From contig NJBI01000006.1 of the NCBI GenBank assembly GCA_005222975.1, positions 1-64,000 on the forward strand: a DNA stretch of 64,000 nt, given 5' to 3'. The DNA comes from Promethearchaeota archaeon Loki_b31 (GTDB lineage: Archaea; Asgardarchaeota; Lokiarchaeia; Sigyniarchaeales; SOKP01). The notes under the pieces were generated by a model. The model ran no database searches. It was given only the letters and a program-made list of their open reading frames with translations, and was not told where the DNA came from. The position numbers were made by a program, and so were the translations under genes. Shown here one piece after another: positions 34,970 through 44,245 of this stretch; positions within the stretch are counted from its first letter, which is position 1; every line of letters starts with the position of its first letter.

Positions 34970-36424
34970 ATGGCTTTAATGAAAGATGTTTTAAAGGAAG
35001 TTTTAAAAGAAATTACTCCAACTCAAGAAGAACTCACTCTTATCAACGAAATTGTTAAAAAACTCAGGAAGTTATTAGATGAAAAAGCTCAGCAGTTAAA
35101 TTTTAAATATACAAAAATCGAACCTCAAGGCTCTACTGGAATCAAACAAACGCAATTAAAAAACGACTTTGATATTGATCTCTTTGTTGGTTTAGATTAT
35201 GAACTGTATAGCCCAAAATATGATGGCTTAAGCAAAAATAAGTTAAAAAAAGAGTCCAAGAAAGATTTTCTTTATTTGTGTAATAATTGGATACTAAAAT
35301 CTTTAATTCTAAAAGAATTTCATAAGCCTAGACTTCTATATGCCGAACATCCATATATTACTGTAGATTATTTCATTAATAATATCAAAATTAAAGTCGA
35401 TATTGTTCTCTATTTTGATTTAGAATTAGAATATATAAAAAAATTTGGACCTATAACCGCAGTTGATAGATCACCGTGGCACGGTCGTTTTATAAAAGAG
35501 AATTTATCAATAGAGCAGAAAAACGATGTTAGGTTGTTAAAGCAATTTTTTAAAGCTAATCACAGTTATGGCGACAAAAGTGCTGTAGGGAAAGTTGGAT
35601 TTATTGGGTATAGTGCAGAGTTACTAATATACTACTACGACACCCTACAAAACCTATTTAACAATTTCAAATTTCTTAAAGAAAAACCTAACGATTATTA
35701 CAATAGAACTTTAAAAGAGTTGAGAAAGATTCAACATTTCCAAAAAGATTACATTATCATTACGGATCCTATCGATAAAAATCGAAATGTTGCCTCCGCA
35801 ATTTCAGAAAAAGCATATAAGTATTGTAATCAGAGAATAATGGATTTTATGAATAACCCGAATAAAAGTTTTTTTAAAATTGACAAAATACCTGAAGTTG
35901 AGCTTTCTAAGATTGATGGTTCTCTCTTAGCTAAAATCTTTGTCGTTGAATTAAAAAACGAAAATAACGAGATACATTATACCATTAATAGAGATAAATT
36001 ATACTCAATCGGTGAAAACATTAAGGCAAACGGAGAAAAAGAATTCTCTCACGCGGAACGATTTGGCAAAATAGAATTTGAAGTCTACTTTGAAGATGAC
36101 ATTGAGGAATATAATATAGCCATATTTTGTGAAAAACCTAAAATAACAAAAAATTACGAACGAAGGGGACCTCCAATTAAAGAGAAAAATCATGCTAATA
36201 AGTTTAGAAAAAAAAATCCAAACTTTTTTGAAAGGGACGAATTCTTATGGATAGAATCTGAAAGAGAATACACAGAATTTCTTAAATTATTAAAAGATTT
36301 TGTCAAAAATAAAATTCCAGAGAATCTAAGAGTTGTAAATATTTCAAAATCTTTCAATGTCAAAAGGGCTTCAGGTAAAAGAGCACTATACACTTTGCTA
36401 AATATGATTCTTCCACACATTTAA
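34970..36424 (+). CDS. cca: archaeal CCA tRNA nucleotidyltransferase
   Basis: 484 residues. The nucleotidyltransferase head has PQGSTGIKQTQLKNDFDIDL, the GS-x-DxD motif with two metal-binding aspartates, and the third carboxylate in KVDIVLY. The middle block RLLKQFFKANHSYG and the C-terminal RNA-binding region match the class I archaeal enzyme, which rebuilds the 3' CCA end of tRNA without a template. It is somewhat longer than the common ~440-460 residues. It is monocistronic, with a divergent SDR gene upstream. Confidence 0.93.
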   Translation: MALMKDVLKEVLKEITPTQEELTLINEIVKKLRKLLDEKAQQLNFKYTKIEPQGSTGIKQTQLKNDFDIDLFVGLDYELYSPKYDGLSKNKLKKESKKDFLYLCNNWILKSLILKEFHKPRLLYAEHPYITVDYFINNIKIKVDIVLYFDLELEYIKKFGPITAVDRSPWHGRFIKENLSIEQKNDVRLLKQFFKANHSYGDKSAVGKVGFIGYSAELLIYYYDTLQNLFNNFKFLKEKPNDYYNRTLKELRKIQHFQKDYIIITDPIDKNRNVASAISEKAYKYCNQRIMDFMNNPNKSFFKIDKIPEVELSKIDGSLLAKIFVVELKNENNEIHYTINRDKLYSIGENIKANGEKEFSHAERFGKIEFEVYFEDDIEEYNIAIFCEKPKITKNYERRGPPIKEKNHANKFRKKNPNFFERDEFLWIESEREYTEFLKLLKDFVKNKIPENLRVVNISKSFNVKRASGKRALYTLLNMILPHI

Positions 36425-36589
36425 TCTCCGATGAAGACATTGAATAGAAATAAATAAATTAAACAAGGAGTTCTGAAATAGACAATTTATTGCCTAAATA
36501 CATAAAATTTTTATTTTTTCTCGTATTTTCCTTCTCAATTATTGAAAATGAATCAAATAAAAATTAAAATATTTTAAAGTGAATTTACA

Positions 36590-38842
36590 ATGGTTAAAGT
36601 AAAGAACCCCGACGAGATTGCGCATCTGATAACTACCGGTTCATACGAAAAAAAACGGTTGTTTAGCATAGTAGCACACATAGACCATGGCAAAACTACC
36701 GCTACCGATTACTTGTTAAGGCGTGCAGGTTTAATGCGAGAAGAAGATGCCGGGCATCTTCAGATGACTGATTCTGACGAAGAAGAGCAGGCAAGAGGTA
36801 TTACTATATTTACAAGTGTAGTTCTACTCGCATTTAATGACCCTAGAAAGCCTGAGGATGATGAGCCATATATCCTTCAAATCAATGATACGCCGGGACA
36901 TATATCCTTTACTGGAGAAGTCTCGCGTGCTCTTAGAGGGAGTGACGGTGCCATAATTCTTGTCGATGCTTTAGAAGGGGTTATGACTCAAACTGAAACA
37001 AACATCCGATTAGCCGTTGGTGAAGAGTATTGCAAACCAGTTCTTTTTATCAATAAAGTAGATCGTTTAATTAGCGAGCTTAAGTTGAGTCCAGAAGACA
37101 CATTTATGAAAATTGATAAAATTTCAAAACAGGTAAATGAGCTAATCAAAAAGATTAGACCAGAAGGATCTAAATGGAACGTTGATTTTGCTAAAAACAG
37201 CGTTGCTGTAGGGTCAGCTAAGCACGGATGGGGTTTTACATACGAAATATTATTAGAAAAAGGTTTAACACCACAAGATGTTTTCGCAAAATATACCGAA
37301 GGGGCCATTCAGTGGTTAAGAGAAAATCTTCCACTTGACGAGCCAATGTTAAGAATGGTAGTTGATCATTTACCCAATCCTGTGGAAGCAGCAAAATATA
37401 GGATACCTCATGTTTGGGGCGGTGATCTCAGCTCAGAACTAGGACAATCGCTTCAAAAAAGTGATCCGAAAGGTCCTTTATACGGTATGATTACCAAAAT
37501 ATTTTTAGATCCAAGGAGAGGATATCAACCAACTTTAATAGGTAGAGTTTTTTCTGGAACATTCCGACTATCGGACTCTATCTATTTGGTAAATAACAGA
37601 ACAAGTAATCGAGTAAAACGATTGGGAGTCATGGAAATTACAGATCTATTAGATATCCCAAAAATTCCTGCAGGAAATTTATTTGCTTTATACGGTTTTA
37701 TTTGTCCCTCTGGAGAGACATTTATGGCAGCTGGTGATGTCCCAAAGGATAAAAAAGAAGCCGCACTTCTGCCGTCTTTTGAAAAAATCCAATATGCGTG
37801 CGAACCCGTAGTTTCAAGAAGTATAAGGCCACGAGATCCTCACGAAATCGATAAATTAGATACGGTAGTAAGTAAGTGGCTTCAAGCAGATCCTACTGCG
37901 ATGTATCGGCGGGACAAAGAATCTGGAGAGTTCATTTTAAGTGGAATCGATCCGCTTCAAATTGAAATCCTAACCAAACGGATCAATAACCAAGTTCCTA
38001 TTTTAATTGGTGAACCAATTATAGTGTACCGAGAAAAAATTACCAAGAGAAGTAAACTATTTTATACTAAATCTGCCAATACACACAACCGAATCTTATT
38101 ATACATAGAACCCCTAGATGAAACAACTGAGAAATTAATTGATACTGGAAAAATCACTGATTTGATGAATGAGAAAGATAGAGCAAAAATTCTAAGGGAA
38201 GATGCAGGCTGGGACGCCAAAGAAGCTAGACGTATAGTAGATGTTTACCAAGGAAGCTTACTTGTGAACGGTACATCTGGTTTACAACGATTTGATAAAG
38301 TAAAATCTTATCTAACAGCCGCTTTTAGAGATTGGCTTGGAGAGTGCATTCTTGCAAAAGAACCAGCTGCGGGTTTTAAAATAGTATTTACAGATATGAC
38401 CATCCACGAGGACACACGACATACTTCCTATGGGCAAATTGCTGGAATGGCTTTTTCTGCTATGTCCTTAGCAATGTTGGACGCTGATCCTCATCTTTTT
38501 GAACCTATTCAGAGAATTGATGTGAAAACACCAGATGGATCAGAAGGACCAGTGAACTCGATTATAACCAAGCGACGAGGCAGAATTACGAACGTAGTTC
38601 CAGAGGGAGAATATGTTAGAGTTCATGGTACGATTCCTGCTGCTGAAACGATTGGTATAGCTGATGATATACGAGGTTCCACTCAAGGACGTGCGTTCTT
38701 CGGATACGAATTTTCTGGTTTTGATAAAGTACCTAAAAGTCTAGAAGAAGATTTAATTCTTGAAATTCGTAAGCGTAAAGGCATGCCTGATCATCTACCT
38801 AATACTTCAAGCTGGGATCGATTTATTTACAAGAAAACCTAA
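36590..38842 (+). CDS. elongation factor 2, paralog with altered diphthamide loop
   Basis: 750 residues. G1 AHIDHGKTT, switch I ARGITIF, G3 DTPGHISF and G4 NKVDRL are all intact, and domains II-V follow in order. In domain IV, the tip loop that in eukaryotes and archaea reads DAIHRGGGQ (the His becomes diphthamide) is here DTRHTSYGQ: the His is kept at residue 611 but the flanking RGG is lost. Comparative work has described two EF-2 paralogs in Lokiarchaeia, one with a degenerate diphthamide region, and this gene fits that second type. It is not near ribosomal protein genes, unlike typical EF-2. It may act in translation or be specialised. Confidence 0.9.
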   Translation: MVKVKNPDEIAHLITTGSYEKKRLFSIVAHIDHGKTTATDYLLRRAGLMREEDAGHLQMTDSDEEEQARGITIFTSVVLLAFNDPRKPEDDEPYILQINDTPGHISFTGEVSRALRGSDGAIILVDALEGVMTQTETNIRLAVGEEYCKPVLFINKVDRLISELKLSPEDTFMKIDKISKQVNELIKKIRPEGSKWNVDFAKNSVAVGSAKHGWGFTYEILLEKGLTPQDVFAKYTEGAIQWLRENLPLDEPMLRMVVDHLPNPVEAAKYRIPHVWGGDLSSELGQSLQKSDPKGPLYGMITKIFLDPRRGYQPTLIGRVFSGTFRLSDSIYLVNNRTSNRVKRLGVMEITDLLDIPKIPAGNLFALYGFICPSGETFMAAGDVPKDKKEAALLPSFEKIQYACEPVVSRSIRPRDPHEIDKLDTVVSKWLQADPTAMYRRDKESGEFILSGIDPLQIEILTKRINNQVPILIGEPIIVYREKITKRSKLFYTKSANTHNRILLYIEPLDETTEKLIDTGKITDLMNEKDRAKILREDAGWDAKEARRIVDVYQGSLLVNGTSGLQRFDKVKSYLTAAFRDWLGECILAKEPAAGFKIVFTDMTIHEDTRHTSYGQIAGMAFSAMSLAMLDADPHLFEPIQRIDVKTPDGSEGPVNSIITKRRGRITNVVPEGEYVRVHGTIPAAETIGIADDIRGSTQGRAFFGYEFSGFDKVPKSLEEDLILEIRKRKGMPDHLPNTSSWDRFIYKKT

Positions 38843-38881
38843 AATTTTTTATTATTTCTGTTTCTTTTATATTATTTTTAA

Positions 38882-39436
38882 TTACATTTTAGCTCTTAAA
38901 TAAAGCTTCCTAACTAAAGCTTGAAACGCTTCAATTACACCTTGGCCTGTTAAGGCGCTATTTTTAAAATACCCAAGAAATCTATTATCGATTACATATT
39001 TTCCAACATTATAATCTGAAGTTGCTTTGTCTTTATTCAATGATAAATCGTTTTCATCAATTAGATCGATCTTATTACCAAATAGTACAATTGGAATGTT
39101 TCCACAATGTTCTTTAAGTTCATTGAGCCATTTATCAACAAGATTAAAGCTTGTAGTTTGTTCTGAAGCGTGAGAAAAGACAATGATGGCACCACTACTT
39201 CCTGTATAAAACTTTTGACGCATTACATTAAAACTATCTTGACCTGCTATGTCCCAAATGAACAATTCGACTTTTTCACCATCGACATCTTCTTCATATT
39301 TCGAAAACTGAGTCCCCAAAGTAGAGATATAACTTTTCTGAAATGAATCTGTAGTATACTTTTTAATTAACGATGTTTTCCCGACGGCCGGAGCACCTAT
39401 AATAATTATTTTAAATCCAAAAGCTTTTTCAGACAT
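38882..39436 (-). CDS. Ras/Rab-like small GTPase, copy 1
   Basis: About 184 residues from ATG at 39436, chosen by alignment with the neighbouring paralog; an upstream ATG at 39454 would add six residues. Motifs: P-loop GAPAVGKTS, switch I STLGTQF, WDIAGQD, GNKIDL and SALTGQG. The WDIAGQ and NKIDL motifs place it in the Ras/Rab branch. No C-terminal cysteine is present, so prenylation is not expected. It lies 138 bases from a very similar gene in the same direction, indicating a tandem duplication. Confidence 0.9.
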   Translation of the reverse strand: MSEKAFGFKIIIIGAPAVGKTSLIKKYTTDSFQKSYISTLGTQFSKYEEDVDGEKVELFIWDIAGQDSFNVMRQKFYTGSSGAIIVFSHASEQTTSFNLVDKWLNELKEHCGNIPIVLFGNKIDLIDENDLSLNKDKATSDYNVGKYVIDNRFLGYFKNSALTGQGVIEAFQALVRKLYLRAKM

Positions 39437-39574
39437 AATATTTTGTAAAATCATTTCTTGCTTTTTTAATTAGTAATAATTAAATTTTTTAAATCTTCAC
39501 AAAAAGATATATTATACGTTGCTTCAGTGTTCAAGAGTATAGATTTGTTGAATAAATAAATAAGGAAATTTAAA

Positions 39575-40135
39575 TTATATAGTAGTTTTAAAGTAAAGGT
39601 CTCTAACTAACTTTTGAAATGCTTCAATAACACCTTGACCTGTTAAAGCGCTTGTTTTAAAATATCCTATGAAATTATGATCTTTCGAATATTTTCCAAT
39701 GTTGAAATCAGAATTTACTTTATCCTCGTTTAGAGCTAAATCTTTCTCATCAATTAAATCGATCTTATTTCCAAATAATGCAATTGGAATATTTCCACAA
39801 TATTCATTAAGTTCTTTAAGCCATTTATCAATGTGATTAAAACTTGTTACTTCTTCTGGTGCGTGAGAAAACACAATAATTGCAGCACTACTTCCATTAT
39901 AAAACTTACTACGCATTGTTTCAAAAACATCTTGACCTGCAATATCCCATATGAATAACTTAATTTGGTTCCCTTCTATGATCTCTTCGTACTTTGAAAA
40001 CTGAGCGCCCAGAGTGGCGATATAATCCTTTTGAAATGATCCAGTAGTATATTTTTTAACTAGAGTTGTTTTTCCAACTGAGGGATCTCCCACTACAGTT
40101 ATCTTAAATTTATACTCTTTTTCTTCGTTTGACAT
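39575..40135 (-). CDS. Ras/Rab-like small GTPase, copy 2
   Basis: 186 residues with P-loop GDPSVGKTT, ATLGAQF switch I, WDIAGQD, GNKIDL and SALTGQG. It is closely related along its whole length to copy 1, including the HAPEEVTSFNHIDKWL region. Again no C-terminal cysteine. Divergent from the acidic protein gene at 40298. Both copies may be regulated by partner proteins not seen in this window. Confidence 0.9.
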   Translation of the reverse strand: MSNEEKEYKFKITVVGDPSVGKTTLVKKYTTGSFQKDYIATLGAQFSKYEEIIEGNQIKLFIWDIAGQDVFETMRSKFYNGSSAAIIVFSHAPEEVTSFNHIDKWLKELNEYCGNIPIALFGNKIDLIDEKDLALNEDKVNSDFNIGKYSKDHNFIGYFKTSALTGQGVIEAFQKLVRDLYFKTTI

Positions 40136-40297
40136 AATAATATGTGAAAAAATGTCTTTTTTTAATTATTATTAATAAAATGTTTCAAATTATTTTACTT
40201 ATATACATTTATACAAATCTTAACATTTAAAGAATTAAAGGTTATTATTAATATTATAGGTATTTTTAGAATTAATTAGATTAGATATGGTTGAAGG

Positions 40298-41215
40298 ATG
40301 ACAGAAGATCGAGAAAATCAGAAAGAAGAAAAAAGTAATGATGATAAACAAGAGTCAACACAAGACCAAAATGATTTAGAAACCTATTTATCAGATATGA
40401 AAAATCTCGAAACTGACTTTTCTGATTTGGAAGATCTAGACCTCGATGAATTAAAAGAAATGCAAGAAGCAATAGCAAAAGTTAAAGAACTTGAGTCCTT
40501 AGAAAATGAAGAAGCCATTGAAAAGGGAATATCAAAAGAACTTGAGTTAATTGGATCTGAGCTCCAAACAAATGAACGCGAAGATTACTTAGCACAAAAG
40601 GAAGCAATGATTAGCGATTTCTCTGATCTTGAAGAAATCGATTTTGATGAGCTTCAGGATATGCAAAAAGCTATAGAAGCAGTAAAACAAGAAGATAGCC
40701 AAGTAACTGGGGAAGATATACTCCAAACTCCCGTTAGTAGAGGTGTATCTTCAGAATTAGAAGAACGTATCAAACAAGAACTTATAGAGCGGAAAAAAGA
40801 AAAAGCAAAGGAAATAATAACTCCAGAAAAATTTTTAGAGCGTGCCAAGAATAAACGCGATAAAATTTGGTACCACTCTCTTTATTATTTAGTTTATCAA
40901 GCAGAAGATAATATCGCGAGTAAGGCGTTGCTTTATGATACGCTGAAAGAAATTACGAGCAAAAGCCCCATTGATCCCATACCGGAAAACCAATTCTATT
41001 TTGGACTAGGTTATATATTGAGACTGACTCTAAATGATAAGAAAGTTGTTAAATATATGAAAGGAGGTAAACTCAATATTAATATTGGAATAAAAGGCAT
41101 CAGAGAAATTTTAGAAAAAGTTGGAGAACCTATCAGTACAAGGCCTATTCTAAAAGAAGAAGAAAAGAAAAAAATGTACACAAATTTTCTAAAAGACGAA
41201 TTTCTTGATATATAG
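40298..41215 (+). CDS. acidic two-repeat protein upstream of EngB-like GTPase, unknown
   Basis: 305 residues. The first half is highly acidic and contains two related ~45-residue units, each with DFSDLE, then D.DEL..MQ.AI..VK (residues ~35-80 and ~108-150). The second half has a more structured region with KIWYHSLYYLVYQ and a small compact domain around residue 225-290 (NQFYFGLGYILRL, IKGIREILEKVGEP). No family recognised. A 34-base gap separates it from the EngB-like GTPase on the same strand, so it is probably in one operon with it and might be its partner. Confidence 0.7.
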   Translation: MTEDRENQKEEKSNDDKQESTQDQNDLETYLSDMKNLETDFSDLEDLDLDELKEMQEAIAKVKELESLENEEAIEKGISKELELIGSELQTNEREDYLAQKEAMISDFSDLEEIDFDELQDMQKAIEAVKQEDSQVTGEDILQTPVSRGVSSELEERIKQELIERKKEKAKEIITPEKFLERAKNKRDKIWYHSLYYLVYQAEDNIASKALLYDTLKEITSKSPIDPIPENQFYFGLGYILRLTLNDKKVVKYMKGGKLNINIGIKGIREILEKVGEPISTRPILKEEEKKKMYTNFLKDEFLDI

Positions 41216-41249
41216 AATTCTTCAATAAAATAAATAATGGTTAACAGTC

Positions 41250-41879
41250 ATGGAAGATAAACCCTCTCTTTTAATTATTGGGAATAGTAATGTAGGAAAG
41301 AGCTCAATTACCAAACTTTTGCTTCCAAATCCGAGAAAGTTTAAAGGAAAAACGGGTAAACAACCAGGAAGCACTTTACTAATTAAGCCTATAAAACTAC
41401 CTCAAATGCCGTACGACATTTTAGATTTACCTGGTTTTGGTTATATGAAAAGTTCTAGCCGACGCAGAGAGGAACACATAAAGAAGCAATTAGTTATTCA
41501 CATCGAAAAGCATCATAACGAATACTTTTTTGGTTTAGTAATAATAAACATTTTAAGAATTGAAGATGAGTTAAAAAAATATCACTTTCAAAGTCAAGTT
41601 ACAATTCCGTTAACATTTGAATTAATTAAATTTTTAAAAGAATTTGACATCCCTCTTTTGGTTATTTTGAATAAAATAGATAAAATCTCAGTTTTTGATA
41701 AGAAGAGAATAATCTCCTTATTAATTAATACCGCTAAGGATTATGGACTAAATCTAATTAATGTAAACGAGAGAATCGATAACGATCGCTCTAAAACTCC
41801 CTATTTAGAATTCTCTGCGTTAAAGAAAACAAATTTAGCCAAACTGAAACGCACTATAAATACACACCTAAAAAATTAA
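41250..41879 (+). CDS. engB: EngB-like GTPase
   Basis: 209 residues with P-loop IGNSNVGKSS, KTGKQPGST switch I, LDLPGFGYM (G3 as DLPGFGY, a TrmE-Era-EngB-YihA hallmark), NKIDK for guanine binding and EFSAL. Archaea carry an EngB homolog of unknown role; the bacterial protein acts in ribosome assembly. The HHNEYFFGL insertion is longer than usual. It follows an acidic protein in the same direction and converges with tyw1. Confidence 0.85.
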   Translation: MEDKPSLLIIGNSNVGKSSITKLLLPNPRKFKGKTGKQPGSTLLIKPIKLPQMPYDILDLPGFGYMKSSSRRREEHIKKQLVIHIEKHHNEYFFGLVIINILRIEDELKKYHFQSQVTIPLTFELIKFLKEFDIPLLVILNKIDKISVFDKKRIISLLINTAKDYGLNLINVNERIDNDRSKTPYLEFSALKKTNLAKLKRTINTHLKN

Positions 41880-41903
41880 GTTTTAAAACTCTTTTATGTG
41901 TTA

Positions 41904-43193
41904 TTATGGGGTTGTTATTTTTGGGTCTTTGTTTTTATCCCAATTTACGGCAAACAAAAAGTCCCTACTTGCCTTATTTGTGTATATTAAAGGAAAATTT
42001 CCAATCTCTTCGAACTTTAGAGCTAATTCTTCTAAATATTCATATTCTGGGAAGTAATATTGAAGTTTTTTATCGCTTTTTAGCCTTTCGTTGATCATGA
42101 GCGCTTTTGCTTGTAACGTAAATCCTTTTATTTCAAAAAAATTTGGATTAGCTTTATCAATTAATTTAATATAGTCCTTAATGTAATTTTCAGATAAATT
42201 TAAGTTTTTTACAGCTGTTATTCTTACTAAGCTTCTACAAGATAAATTTTCAACTAAATCTAAGGTGTCTGATATTTTACTCCACCCATTTTTAATCATA
42301 GAGCGGCAAACTTTTTTATACACCGTCTCGTTTGGTGCAGGTAAGGTTATATACAGTTGGGAAGGTAATGAATTTAAACTTTCAATCCTTTCTGGTAGTG
42401 TTCCGTTAGTTACAATAAATGAAGTCATATTACGATTCCGGAATTCTTCAACCAATCCGCCTATTTTGGGATATAATAGCGGTTCACCATCAAGGGATAT
42501 TGCTGCGTGATTTGGATTCATGGCTTCACCATGAACTTGCATTATCTCATCAGGAGTCGTTAATGCTAAATTGAATAACTTTACGATTTCATCTCGTGAA
42601 TCAATACAGCATGAAATCTCTTTCTCGACTCTATAATTTTTCAATGTATCATCTATAGCCGTAATAAATTTTTGATTTTTTAGTAAATTAACAGCGCGGT
42701 CAACCTTGTTTTTACTTACATGAAGGTTTCTGGAAAGTGAATTTATATTATGATTTTCATCATTCGATAACATAAAATTGAGCATGTCCACCATAATTTC
42801 GTAATTTTCAAGATATCTTCTTAATGGCAAATGATTTTTTATAATATCACGCTGGTGACGGATCATTTCATCAACTAGATCTTTTGGCTCGTCCGGCTCA
42901 ACAATAAATTCATCGCCCAAACTTCCTAATTCAATATCTCTCCAACAGAATACGCATTGATGGTTGCAGAAAGGCATAGAAGGAGTATTTTGTAAACATC
43001 TGTGGCTTTGAATTCCAAAAACTCCTTTATAACAATTTCGATTATCTCTACCTGTTAATAATTTTTGTTCTAACCAATGACAAGGTTTAATTGCAGTGTG
43101 CTTATTCCTACCTATTATGCGATATGTCGTTTTTGTGTATTTTTCAACAAAATCGTTTGTAATTTTATTATTAACAATGTATTGATTTTTCAT
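41904..43193 (-). CDS. taw1: 4-demethylwyosine synthase TYW1 with an inserted segment
   Basis: 429 residues. SHRCLQNTPSMPFCNHQCVF holds the radical-SAM cluster cysteines C76, C80 and C83, and AAISLDGEPLLYP, TSFIVTNG and LYITLPAPN are the later TYW1 blocks. The enzyme builds the tricyclic wyosine base at G37 of tRNA-Phe. Archaeal TYW1 is usually ~310-350 residues. Here residues ~130-200 form an extra region with a helix-turn-helix look (SLSRNLHVSKNKVDRAVNLL then a strand pair), placed between the cluster and the GEP motif. The reading frame is continuous, so it is an insertion, not an intein; no splice residues are seen. Confidence 0.9.
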   Translation of the reverse strand: MKNQYIVNNKITNDFVEKYTKTTYRIIGRNKHTAIKPCHWLEQKLLTGRDNRNCYKGVFGIQSHRCLQNTPSMPFCNHQCVFCWRDIELGSLGDEFIVEPDEPKDLVDEMIRHQRDIIKNHLPLRRYLENYEIMVDMLNFMLSNDENHNINSLSRNLHVSKNKVDRAVNLLKNQKFITAIDDTLKNYRVEKEISCCIDSRDEIVKLFNLALTTPDEIMQVHGEAMNPNHAAISLDGEPLLYPKIGGLVEEFRNRNMTSFIVTNGTLPERIESLNSLPSQLYITLPAPNETVYKKVCRSMIKNGWSKISDTLDLVENLSCRSLVRITAVKNLNLSENYIKDYIKLIDKANPNFFEIKGFTLQAKALMINERLKSDKKLQYYFPEYEYLEELALKFEEIGNFPLIYTNKASRDFLFAVNWDKNKDPKITTP

Positions 43194-43360
43194 ATCAGAG
43201 TGCCACTATTTTTTCTTCGTATTCTAGTAGTTTATAATTATAGGTAAATGTATTTACTTAAGATATTAAAAATTATTATTTAAAAATATAAGTAGCTTAG
43301 TAATTAGCAAGCGACTTATAAAATATAATTGAAAACGGATTAAAATTTTTTCGAACTAAA

Positions 43361-44239
43361 ATGTTAAATAAAATAAAAAGCCAAATGCTTAATTTGGGGT
43401 TGAAATTTATCAGCGTTGACGACAAGATAGTGAGAATGATATTAGAAACTAGCTCTTCAAACATTAATGAGATTGTTATAATGCCCGCAGTTAAGATAGT
43501 AATGAAAAAGTTAGTTAATAAGTTACAAAATAAGATCGTTCATGGTAAAGTTTACAATGGAATATTAAACGGAATTAGAGTAAGTTTAATTCGTTCTCAA
43601 GTAGGATGTCCAAACGCAGCACTTACAATAGAAAGTTTGAAACGTTCTAAAGCAAAAGTAATTGTTAGAGTGGATTTTTGTGGAGGTATTTATGGAGAGA
43701 ACACCGATATTGATATTGGCGATGTTGTGGTTCCAAAATTGGCTTACTGCGATGATGGAACGACCCCTCAATATATTAGAGCTAATCAGGCGTTATTAAA
43801 TCAACTAGAATCAATAAGTAATCCTTTATCAACTGTTCAAAATGTAATTGCAGGAAATCACACTATTTTTATTTCAAAACCAAATGAAATTTTAAAGGAT
43901 TTATTAATCAAAGAAGCTCGTGCTTTTAATCCTGAAAAAGCAAAAGAAGTACTTCTTTGGACGATAGATGCGTTATTTTGTGAAACATTTGATTTTATAC
44001 GAGCATTAAAAGCAATCAATATCAAAGCAATCGATATGGAATCTTCGGTTTTATTTTTGTTAGGTCAACTCTATAACTTAAAAACAGCTTCAATTCTTTC
44101 AGTATCTGATTTACCAGGCCATCCTCAGTTTGATCTACTTAATTCAAACGAAATCCATCCTGATATGGAGGTGGGGGTTGATAACGCAATTAAAATTTTA
44201 ATAAAAACCCTTCCAAAAATACAACACACTTTAGTTTAA
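43361..44239 (+). CDS. nucleoside phosphorylase family protein
   Basis: 292 residues. The fold's key blocks are present: a GxxxG-containing strand VRVDFCGGIYGENTDI, then DVVVPKLAYCDDGT, and the C-terminal AIDMESSVLFLLG with the nucleoside-binding ME-S motif, then SVSDLPG. These match the PNP/UDP phosphorylase family, which cleaves nucleosides with phosphate for purine or pyrimidine salvage. The substrate cannot be assigned. It is divergent from tyw1, with a ~170-base gap between. Confidence 0.82.
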   Translation: MLNKIKSQMLNLGLKFISVDDKIVRMILETSSSNINEIVIMPAVKIVMKKLVNKLQNKIVHGKVYNGILNGIRVSLIRSQVGCPNAALTIESLKRSKAKVIVRVDFCGGIYGENTDIDIGDVVVPKLAYCDDGTTPQYIRANQALLNQLESISNPLSTVQNVIAGNHTIFISKPNEILKDLLIKEARAFNPEKAKEVLLWTIDALFCETFDFIRALKAINIKAIDMESSVLFLLGQLYNLKTASILSVSDLPGHPQFDLLNSNEIHPDMEVGVDNAIKILIKTLPKIQHTLV

Positions 44240-44245
44240 ACAAAG

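Noticed and set aside
36590..38842. Frameshift in EF-2 domain IV
   Set aside because: The frame is continuous; the changed loop is real substitution, not an indel.
42590..42805. Intein in TYW1
   Set aside because: The inserted part lacks splice motifs and is only about 70 residues.
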